Shown here: piece after piece, positions 1 to 5,350 of the stretch
Layout of the letters: every line of letters starts with the position of its first letter
Numbering within the stretch: the stretch's first letter is position 1
NCBI GenBank assembly: GCA_947177715.1
Contig: CAMWVM010000127.1
Location: forward strand, 1 to 5,350
Origin: an uncultured Ruminococcus sp.
GTDB lineage: Bacteria > Bacillota > Clostridia > Oscillospirales > Ruminococcaceae
DNA: 5,350 bases
Direction of reading: 5' to 3'
Made by a program: the position numbers and the translations under genes
The notes under the pieces: model-generated
What the model was told of the DNA's origin: nothing
The model's input: only the letters and a program-made list of their open reading frames with translations
The model's database searches: none

Positions 1-3000
1 GGACTAAGGCTTGTAAATGACATGAATGAGATGGCAGGGGCGGAGATTGCTTGCCTTTTTCCTGCAAGAGATTTCAATTTTGCATATCTTGAGGGTATGT
101 CAAGGGAATACGAACATAAAAGAATAGAGGCGCTTTCCAAGGTTATGTCCGGAAAGTGCCGTGTTTGCGTTACATCTGTCGAAGCGTGTATACAGGGTAC
201 CGTTCCGAGAGAAACCTTGGAGCAATACTCTTTTCTTATAAAAACCGGCGAGGAAATAAATATATCGCTTCTGTCGCAAAAGCTGATTGCTTCAGGCTAT
301 ACAAAAACCGATAGGGTCGAGGGTCAGGCACAGTTTGCAGTAAGAGGCTCAATCATTGATATTTTTCCTGTACAGGATAAAAATCCGGTGAGAATTGAGC
401 TGTGGGGCGATGAAGTAGATATGATATCTTACTTTGACGCAGAAACTCAGCGAAGAACAGATGGCTTGAACGAGATTGAGATTTTTCCTGCCCTGGAAAT
501 AATCTTCCCGTCTAACGAGGAATTAATTGAAAGACTCGATAGCCTTTCAAAATCTGTAAGAGGAAAGAATACAGATAAAATAAGAAAGCATATTTCAAGA
601 GATATCGAACTGACTCAAAGCGGCATAACTCTTACTAATCTCGATAAATATTATAGCCTTGCATATGATAAGGTCTATACCGTCTTTGATTATTTTGACG
701 AGGGAATATGCGTATTTTCGGAATATCAGAACTGTATTGAAAAATCCAAAGCCGTGCTTTCACAGCTTTCTGAGGATATAAAACTTCTTTTTGAGGACGG
801 AATTCTTTTTAAACGTCTTGAAGGCTTTTTTATCGACTTCCCTGAATTGACAGCAAAAGCCTTAAAGCTTCCTGCTGTATTTCTTGATACATTTATGAGA
901 GGAAATAATGGAATCAAGTTTAAAAAGCTGATAAATTCTGATTGCCGACAAACGGGTACATGGGGCGGAAATATTTCTCATCTGGTCGAAGAACTGCAAA
1001 CGCTATGTGAAAATGATTATTGCACCGTCGTTTTCGCCGGCTCAGAAAAAACTGTGCCAATTATTGTGTCAGACCTGCGTGAACAAAATATACCTGCGCT
1101 GGAGCTGAAAGAGGACGCTCAAATTATTCCCAGAACGGTATATGTGAGAACGGGAAGCCTATCAGGAGGTTTCGATTATCCCGATATAAAATGTGCTGCA
1201 ATAACACAGATGAAAGCAATGAATGCCAAGAAAAAATCTGCTAAGAAGAGAAAGAAAGGCGAGGAAATAAAAAGCCTTTCAGATATCTCATCAGGTGATT
1301 TGGTTGTGCATTCAATGTATGGAATCGGTAAGTTTGCAGGCATTAAAAACCTTGAAACAAACGGCGTAACCAAGGATTATATTACTATAAAATATGCAGG
1401 CTCGGATGTCCTCTATGTGCCCGTTACACAGCTTGATTTGGTTTCCAGATATATCGGACCTAAGGACGACAGTGGAGTTAAGCTCAATAAGCTTAATTCA
1501 ATGGAATGGCATAGAACCCGTTCAAGAGTAAAATCTGCTGTTAAGGATATGGCGGAAGAGCTTACAAAGCTCTATGCACAACGTCAAATGGCAAAAGGCT
1601 TTGCTTTTTCTAAAGACAATGATTGGCAGAACGATTTTGAAGAGCGTTTTGATTATCAGGAAACCGACGACCAACTAAGGTCTATTGAAGAAATAAAAGA
1701 GGATATGCAAAAGCCTACACCTATGGATAGACTGTTGTGCGGCGATGTCGGTTTCGGAAAAACCGAGGTTGCACTTCGTGCTGCATTTAAATGTATGCTC
1801 GATTCAAAACAGGTAGCTATCCTTGTTCCTACGACAGTCCTTGCATGGCAGCATTATCAAACTGCAATTAAGCGTTTTGAGCATTTCCCAATAAAAGTAG
1901 AACTGTTGTCACGCTTCAGAAAGCCAAGAGAGCAGCAGGAGATAATCCGTGAGCTTAAACGAGGTACGATAGATTTGATTATCGGTACACACAGACTGGT
2001 GCAAAAGGATGTGGAATTCAAGGATTTAGGACTTGTTATAATTGACGAGGAGCAGAGATTTGGAGTTGCCCATAAGGAAAAGTTTAAGGAAAGCTTTAAA
2101 GGCGTAGATGTCCTTACACTTTCTGCTACACCAATTCCAAGAACCCTGAATATGGCTATGAGCGGTATAAGAGATATGTCAGTAATTGAAGAGCCGCCCC
2201 AGGACAGACACCCTGTCCAGACATATGTCATTGAGCATAACGACGGAGTTGTTGCACAGGCAATTTCAAAGGAATTACGACGAGGCGGACAGGTGTATTA
2301 TATCCATAATAGAATTGACACCATTCAAAGAACTGCGGCAAAAATAAATGAACTTCTGCCTGATGCAAGAATCGGTGTTGCACATGGTCAAATATCCGAA
2401 TCGGAGCTTTCTGAGATTTGGCGTCAGCTTATCGATCATGAGATTGATGTGCTGGTATGTACAACGCTTATCGAAACAGGCGTAGATGTGCCTAACGTAA
2501 ATACTCTTATAATTGAGGACGCTGACAGATTGGGGCTTTCACAGCTTTATCAGCTTAGAGGACGTGTGGGACGTTCTAACCGCCGTGCTTTCGCATATTT
2601 TACTTTCAGACGTGGAAAGGTGCTTACGGAAATAGCTTCAAAGCGTTTAAATGCAATTAAGGAATTTACACAGTTCGGTTCGGGATTCAGAATTGCCATG
2701 CGTGACCTTGAAATAAGAGGAGCAGGCTCGATTTTAAGCGGCAGACAGCATGGTCATATGGAAGCTGTGGGATATGATATGTATCTGCGATTGCTGAATG
2801 AAGCTATTGCGGAGCAGAAAGGTGAAGCAATGCCCCATTCGCCTGAAGACTGCCTTGTGGATATATCTATTGATGCGTTTATTCCTGAGCATTATATAGA
2901 AAATCTTGCACAGCGAATTGAAGCCTATAGGAAAATTGCATCTATCATTACCGAAGAGGATAGCTCTGATGTAATAGACGAACTTATCGATCGTTATGGC

Positions 3001-3279
3001 GATCCACCTAAAGCAGTAATGGGATTGATAAATGTTGCCCTCACCAGAAATAGAGCGTCGAAGCTTAAAATCACCGAGGTTTCCCAGTGTGGAAAAACGC
3101 TTGTATTCTATATAAAACAGCCTGAAATTGCACAAATACAAGCGCTTTTGGGCAAATATAAAAATCGTATTAAATTTATTGACGATGCAAATCCTCATTT
3201 TTCTGTCGCTCTTGAGAAAAAGCAAAAAGCATCCGATCTGATGACAGAAGTCATAAAAACTATGACAGATGCTGTTTAA
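1..3279 (+). CDS. mfd: Transcription-repair coupling factor Mfd, 5'-truncated
   Basis: Mfd is a cytoplasmic ATP-driven DNA translocase that pushes or removes RNA polymerase stalled at lesions and recruits UvrA for excision repair. The reading frame is open from base 1, so the Met at nt 22 is internal. About 1,092 residues are visible against roughly 1,150-1,180 in the family, so about 70 N-terminal residues are missing. Domains in order: UvrB-like UvrA-binding region with VRGSIIDIFP and PVRIELW (about nt 330-410); Lys-rich linker (about 1225-1260); CarD-like RNAP-interacting domain with GDLVVHSMYGIGKF (about 1294-1470); SF2 helicase with Walker A GDVGFGKT (1741-1764), DEEQ box (2044-2055), SAT (2122-2130) and QLRGRVGR (2551-2574). 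The translocation (TRG) module keeps KRLNAI, LEIRGAG and a Gln (2746-2748), and a C-terminal D7 domain runs from about 2860. All catalytic motifs look intact, so only the window edge truncates it. The gene ends TAA and is followed by its own terminator. Confidence 0.98.
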   Translation, partial: GLRLVNDMNEMAGAEIACLFPARDFNFAYLEGMSREYEHKRIEALSKVMSGKCRVCVTSVEACIQGTVPRETLEQYSFLIKTGEEINISLLSQKLIASGYTKTDRVEGQAQFAVRGSIIDIFPVQDKNPVRIELWGDEVDMISYFDAETQRRTDGLNEIEIFPALEIIFPSNEELIERLDSLSKSVRGKNTDKIRKHISRDIELTQSGITLTNLDKYYSLAYDKVYTVFDYFDEGICVFSEYQNCIEKSKAVLSQLSEDIKLLFEDGILFKRLEGFFIDFPELTAKALKLPAVFLDTFMRGNNGIKFKKLINSDCRQTGTWGGNISHLVEELQTLCENDYCTVVFAGSEKTVPIIVSDLREQNIPALELKEDAQIIPRTVYVRTGSLSGGFDYPDIKCAAITQMKAMNAKKKSAKKRKKGEEIKSLSDISSGDLVVHSMYGIGKFAGIKNLETNGVTKDYITIKYAGSDVLYVPVTQLDLVSRYIGPKDDSGVKLNKLNSMEWHRTRSRVKSAVKDMAEELTKLYAQRQMAKGFAFSKDNDWQNDFEERFDYQETDDQLRSIEEIKEDMQKPTPMDRLLCGDVGFGKTEVALRAAFKCMLDSKQVAILVPTTVLAWQHYQTAIKRFEHFPIKVELLSRFRKPREQQEIIRELKRGTIDLIIGTHRLVQKDVEFKDLGLVIIDEEQRFGVAHKEKFKESFKGVDVLTLSATPIPRTLNMAMSGIRDMSVIEEPPQDRHPVQTYVIEHNDGVVAQAISKELRRGGQVYYIHNRIDTIQRTAAKINELLPDARIGVAHGQISESELSEIWRQLIDHEIDVLVCTTLIETGVDVPNVNTLIIEDADRLGLSQLYQLRGRVGRSNRRAFAYFTFRRGKVLTEIASKRLNAIKEFTQFGSGFRIAMRDLEIRGAGSILSGRQHGHMEAVGYDMYLRLLNEAIAEQKGEAMPHSPEDCLVDISIDAFIPEHYIENLAQRIEAYRKIASIITEEDSSDVIDELIDRYGDPPKAVMGLINVALTRNRASKLKITEVSQCGKTLVFYIKQPEIAQIQALLGKYKNRIKFIDDANPHFSVALEKKQKASDLMTEVIKTMTDAV

Positions 3280-3310
3280 TGTTAGCAACCAATGATTGTA
3301 AAAAAATATA

Positions 3311-3342
3311 TGCACACTCAACAAAATGAGTGTGCATTTTTT
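3311..3342 (+). terminator. Intrinsic terminator of mfd
   Basis: A perfect 10-bp stem (TGCACACTCA at 3311-3320 with TGAGTGTGCA at 3327-3336) and a 6-nt loop ACAAAA are followed directly by six T (3337-3342). It begins 32 bases after the mfd stop. An A-run at 3301-3306 could give a weaker U-tract for transcripts arriving on the minus strand, separated from the stem by TATA, so partial bidirectional action between the convergent units is possible. Confidence 0.93.
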
Positions 3343-3509
3343 GTGCATTAATACAAACTTGATTTCATATTTCATTCATAGTTGCACGTTTGCGTGCAAA
3401 AAAAGCCTCAAAAAGTGCTATTTATAGAGGGACATTTTAAATTAACAATGGATAATTGAAAATGTTTATACGATCAAATCGAATTATGCATTGCAAATGT
3501 CTTCAATAT
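3343..3509. other. AT-rich convergent intergenic stretch, no gene
   Basis: I see no ORF with a ribosome binding site and no RNA gene here on either strand. It holds the small hairpin listed separately at 3382-3399. An AT-rich tract at 3438-3500 resembles, in style, the low-complexity spacers common between genes in clostridial genomes. It also has short palindromes such as CGATcaaATCG (3471-3481) and TGCATTGCA (about 3487-3495). Confidence 0.6.
3382..3399. repeat. Short perfect inverted repeat (hairpin)
   Basis: TTGCACG (3382-3388) and CGTGCAA (3393-3399) form a 7-bp stem with a TTTG loop. On the plus strand it is followed by an A-run, and on the minus strand the T-run precedes the stem, so in neither direction does it have the stem-then-U layout of an intrinsic terminator. 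It could be a protein site or part of the intergenic repeat material; its role is unknown. Confidence 0.5.
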
Positions 3510-3714
3510 GGGCATCGCCCCGTCATTCAACAAACGCCTTAGAGGCGGGGGACATAAATCGTTGTTATAACTTAGGCAAGATGTCGCCCGGCCTCCAACC
3601 TATCCTTTCGGATAGCTGTGGCGGCGGGAGTCATTATGTTTTTACTAGGAGAACAATCTCCCACTAAAAACGTCAGCTGAAGCTGACCTTGCCACGTCGA
3701 AAACGGGCAAGCCC
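3510..3714 (-). ncRNA. Structured element: possible ncRNA or MITE-like repeat
   Basis: I do not recognise this as a named RNA family. By eye it is full of nested complementarity. P1 pairs 3575-3580 with 3688-3693 (GGCAAG/CTTGCC) and encloses three hairpins with almost no unpaired bases: P2, 3581-3634, capped by CTATCC/GGATAG; P3, 3638-3671, with 7-bp outer and 5-bp inner stems; and P4, 3672-3687, GTCAGC/GCTGAC. Outside P1 lies CGCCT/AGGCG (3535-3547). The two ends carry related inverted sequences: GGGC-ATC-GCCC near 3510-3520 and GGGC-AA-GCCC at 3705-3714. On the minus strand P2 has a GAAA (GNRA) tetraloop, and a P3 mismatch (A3647/C3662) becomes a G-U wobble, so minus is the likelier RNA sense. 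It is visibly more GC-rich than its flanks. It begins immediately after the acetyltransferase stop on that strand, so it could be a long 3' UTR, an independent small RNA or an inserted repeat. No promoter of its own was found. Confidence 0.5.
3666..3687 (-). terminator. Probable intrinsic terminator of the transporter operon
   Basis: Read on the minus strand, GTCAGC (3687-3682), loop TTCA and GCTGAC (3677-3672) are followed by G and then five T (3670-3666). It lies 27 bases past the acetyltransferase stop. The stem is only 6 bp and the U-tract is short, so strength is moderate. The same bases serve as helix P4 and the start of P3 in the structured element, so termination here would cut that RNA short. 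A second, weaker candidate is GGGCTTGCCC followed by GTTTT (3714-3700). Confidence 0.6.
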
Positions 3715-4140
3715 TTATTTGAATTTTTTTCTCATAGTCACATGCGGACAGTGCTCGTCCATGTGTAAATCACCAAGATTTTTATATCCAAGTTTTGTAT
3801 AAAACCCCGAAGCCTGTACCTGTGCAGAAAGATTAATCTCCTTTATGTCAAGTTTTTTTGCATAGCTTTCAAGTGATGAAATGATCATTGCACCTAACTT
3901 TTTTCCCCTGTATTCAGGAAGAACAGCAACTCGTCCAATGTGCCAGCCGTTTTCATCTTCAAAAAGACGTCCTGTAGCCACAGCTTTTTTATCATCATAA
4001 ATAAGTGCATGTATAGCATCAGAATCTATGTCGTCAAATTCGTTGACAAAGCCTTGTTCTTCAACGAAAACCCTGCGTCGGATATCTGCTGCTTCCGGAA
4101 TATTTTCAAGTCCTTTGGCGTATTTTGTTGTATAGCTCAT
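3715..4140 (-). CDS. GNAT family N-acetyltransferase (ElaA/YjcF-like)
   Basis: This 141-residue cytosolic protein has the length and layout of the small ElaA/YjcF-type GNAT acetyltransferases, which move an acetyl group from acetyl-CoA to an amine; the acceptor is not known for this branch. Landmarks are IRRRVFVEEQGF (20-31), the acidic stretch and DAIHAL (36-46), ATGRL (55-59), the beta-4 strand and acetyl-CoA loop IGRVAVLPEYRGKKLG (68-83), LSAQVQASGFYTKLGY (104-119) and the typical C-terminal PHVTM (132-136). In the R-x-x-G-x-G/A pyrophosphate loop the middle Gly is Lys81 (RGKKLG), a mild departure. The ATG shares its A with the stop of the upstream ATPase gene (TAATG), and AAGGTG lies 5 nt before it, so this start is well supported and translation is probably coupled. 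It is the last gene of the operon. A link with amino acid or amine metabolism is only inferred from that position. Confidence 0.92.
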   Translation of the reverse strand: MSYTTKYAKGLENIPEAADIRRRVFVEEQGFVNEFDDIDSDAIHALIYDDKKAVATGRLFEDENGWHIGRVAVLPEYRGKKLGAMIISSLESYAKKLDIKEINLSAQVQASGFYTKLGYKNLGDLHMDEHCPHVTMRKKFK

Positions 4141-4934
4141 TATAGCACCTTAGATAAAAACTCTTTAAGACGTGGACTTTTAGGGTTGCTGAAAAATTCT
4201 TCAGGCGGAGCTTCTTCCGCAATAGTACCGTTATCCATAAAGATAACCCTTGAAGCGACCTCTCTGGCAAATCCCATTTCATGAGTAACCACAACCATAG
4301 TCATGCCATCATCAGCAAGCTCTTTCATAAGATTGAGAACTTCGCCTACCATTTCAGGGTCAAGAGCAGAAGTAGGTTCGTCAAAAAGAATAACATCAGG
4401 ATTCATTGCAAGTGAACGTACTATAGCTACACGCTGTTTCTGACCGCCTGAAAGCGATGAGGGATATACGTCAGCCTTATCTTCAAGACCTATCCTTTTC
4501 AAAAGTTCAACTGCCTGTTCTCTTGCTTCCTGTTTGATTTGCTTTACAGATTTTATTTTTTCAACAGGCTTTTTTCCAAATAGCTTTGCCCTTTTGAGTT
4601 TGCGTCTTTTTTTCTTTTCAATAAGAACAGGTGCCAACATTATATTCTGAATAACTGTTTTGTTGTTAAACAGATTAAAATGCTGAAAAACCATGCCCAT
4701 TTTTTGACGATGAATATTAATGTCAACGTGTAAATCTGCAATATCTACTCCATTGAAAATAATACTTCCCGAGGTTGGGTCTTCCATGCAGTTAAGACAG
4801 CGTAAAAACGTGGACTTACCTGAACCTGACGGTCCGATAACTACTACTTTTTCACCTTTTTCAATGGTTGTATTGATGTTTTTCAAAACCTGGAGAGAGC
4901 CAAAGCTTTTATTAAGATTAACGACCTCTATCAC
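4140..4934 (-). CDS. Polar amino acid ABC transporter ATP-binding protein (GlnQ/HisP type)
   Basis: This 264-residue protein is the motor ATPase of an amino acid importer and works as a dimer on the inner face of the membrane. All nucleotide-binding motifs are present: Walker [10 protein letters not shown] (34-42), Q-loop Gln84 in VFQHFNLF, signature LSGGQ (161-165), Walker B VILFDE with catalytic Glu186, D-loop SALD (189-192) and switch His218 in THEMGFA, the usual signature of the polar amino acid subfamily. It is about 20 residues longer than the common 240-245 because of a very basic insert after the Q-loop region (about 107-134). The GTG start is chosen because [12 protein letters not shown] matches the family N-terminus and AAAGGAG lies 11 nt upstream. 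The start overlaps the permease end by 17 bp, and its stop overlaps the acetyltransferase start. Substrate (glutamine, cystine, histidine, etc.) cannot be told from this subunit. Confidence 0.96.
   Translation of the reverse strand: MIEVVNLNKSFGSLQVLKNINTTIEKGEKVVVIGPSGSGKSTFLRCLNCMEDPTSGSIIFNGVDIADLHVDINIHRQKMGMVFQHFNLFNNKTVIQNIMLAPVLIEKKKRRKLKRAKLFGKKPVEKIKSVKQIKQEAREQAVELLKRIGLEDKADVYPSSLSGGQKQRVAIVRSLAMNPDVILFDEPTSALDPEMVGEVLNLMKELADDGMTMVVVTHEMGFAREVASRVIFMDNGTIAEEAPPEEFFSNPKSPRLKEFLSKVL
4146..4151 (-). promoter_or_regulatory. Ribosome binding site of the acetyltransferase gene
   Basis: AAGGTG on the minus strand, 5 nt before the ATG at 4140, lies inside the last codons of the ATPase gene. 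With the TAATG overlap it fixes the start and suggests that ribosomes terminating on the ATPase gene re-initiate here. Confidence 0.7.
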
Positions 4935-5281
4935 TTTTTCTCAATCTCCTTTCCATTAATTTAATTAAAAGGGTAATAAGCAGTACCAAAATAATATATA
5001 TAATTGCCATTGTGAGATACGGCACCATAAATTCATAACTGCTGCTTCCAATATTGTTAAATGCAACATATAAATCAGTTGCACCAATAAAGCTTACAAC
5101 CGAAGTTTCTTTGATGAGTGCAATAAATTCGTTTCCCATTGTCGGCAGAATATTTTTTACTGCCTGGGGGATAATGATTTTCAACATTGTGGTCGAATAG
5201 CTTAGTCCAACCGAACGTCCGCCTTCCATCTGTCCTGAATCAACCGATAAAATACCGCCACGCATGATTTCAGATATATAT
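4918..5281 (-). CDS. Polar amino acid ABC transporter permease, C-terminal part
   Basis: About 120 C-terminal residues of a membrane permease of the HisM/GlnP type remain; the full family is usually about 215-300 residues. The genuine sequence starts at [10 protein letters not shown]. The cytoplasmic coupling loop that docks on the ATPase is complete: [12 protein letters not shown] followed by [12 protein letters not shown], with the EAA triplet replaced by EGG. Then come [18 protein letters not shown], a membrane segment, and a last hydrophobic span ([21 protein letters not shown]) ending in a basic tail ([14 protein letters not shown]), which places the C-terminus in the cytoplasm. It ends TAA at 4918, overlapping the ATPase start. 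An upstream TTG at 5298 would give a start reading MGIRDR, but that stretch is Nextera adapter, not the gene: the true start lies beyond the contig. The solute-binding protein gene is not visible and probably lies upstream. Confidence 0.93.
4946..4952 (-). promoter_or_regulatory. Ribosome binding site deciding the GTG start of the ATPase
   Basis: AAAGGAG on the minus strand, 11 nt before GTG at 4934, is embedded in the permease 3' end (codons for the Arg-rich tail). The spacing is slightly long but the core is strong. No better ATG with a site exists nearby in frame, so it supports the GTG start. Confidence 0.75.
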
Positions 5282-5350
5282 CTGTCTCTTATACCCAACT
5301 GACGCTGCCGACGACTAGTCGAGTGTAGATCTCGGTGGTCGCCGTATCAT
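5282..5350. other. Illumina Nextera adapter with i5 index (not genomic)
   Basis: The stretch matches, in order, the 19-bp Tn5 mosaic end (CTGTCTCTTATA, 5282-5300, with two mismatches at 5295 and 5298), GACGCTGCCGACGA (5301-5314), an 8-base index CTAGTCGA (5315-5322), and the reverse complement of the P5 flow-cell primer (GTGTAGATCTCGGTGG..., 5323-5350, lacking only its final T). From memory the index, reversed (TCGACTAG), equals Nextera XT S513. This is adapter read-through left in the assembly. Genomic DNA ends at about 5281. Confidence 0.98.

Noticed and set aside
1857..2231. Long open frame on the minus strand inside mfd (also at 726-917, 1176-1373 and 2734-3375)
   Set aside because: They lie antisense to the conserved Mfd coding sequence, have no recognisable domain and have compositions typical of shadow frames.
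3382..3399. Hairpin considered as a second terminator between the convergent units
   Set aside because: The T-run is on the wrong side of the stem for minus-strand transcripts, and an A-run follows it on the plus strand.
3442..3470. Promoter-like TTAACA and TTTATA with a 17-bp spacer on the plus strand
   Set aside because: The -10 matches the consensus poorly, the region is AT-rich so such pairs are expected by chance, and no plus-strand gene follows.
3505..3714. Element considered as a known RNA (tmRNA, RNase P RNA, SRP RNA, T-box, 6S) or an IS200/IS605 end
   Set aside because: None of the conserved cores I know for these families is visible. The end palindromes alone do not establish an IS200/IS605 origin, and no transposase or TnpB remnant is present.
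3940..4284. Open frame on the plus strand across the acetyltransferase/ATPase junction (similarly 4720-4959, and a minus-strand frame at 4106-4294)
   Set aside because: They overlap two well-recognised genes in other frames and have no supporting motif.
1..5350. CRISPR array, tRNA, rRNA or phage/defence genes
   Set aside because: No regularly spaced direct repeats, cloverleaf, rRNA-like sequence or relevant protein motifs were seen.

Overview
The window reads as a low-to-moderate GC Bacillota chromosome fragment, most likely from an uncultured gut or rumen clostridium (Ruminococcaceae/Oscillospiraceae type). This rests on AT-leaning codon use, purine-rich ribosome binding sites, a GTG start, a clostridial-type Mfd and a polar amino acid ABC operon with an EGG variant of the EAA loop. 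It is probably one end of a short-read (meta)genome contig: the last 69 bases are not genomic but an Illumina Nextera i5-side adapter with its index.

Layout: (1) 1-3279, plus strand: mfd, transcription-repair coupling factor, missing roughly its first 70 residues because the window starts inside the gene. (2) 3311-3342: a clear intrinsic terminator for mfd. (3) 3343-3714: a convergent intergenic region with no gene. Its first part is AT-rich. The second part (about 3510-3714) is a more GC-rich, densely self-complementary element that folds by eye into a four-helix junction, with near-terminal inverted repeats and a competing long helix. A GAAA tetraloop and a G-U wobble favour the minus strand as the RNA sense. 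(4) 3715-5281, minus strand: a tightly packed operon read from right to left: the C-terminal part of an amino acid ABC permease, its ATPase (17-bp overlap) and a small GNAT acetyltransferase (TAATG stop/start overlap). The solute-binding protein and the start of the permease lie beyond the contig end. (5) 5282-5350: adapter.

Mfd acts alone on stalled RNA polymerase and hands lesions to UvrA. The permease and ATPase form the membrane and motor parts of an importer for a polar amino acid. The acetyltransferase is co-translated with them, but its substrate is unknown. The two items most worth a second look are the structured element between the convergent genes and the adapter tail, which creates a false start (MGIRDR) on the permease. 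I see no convincing new protein system.
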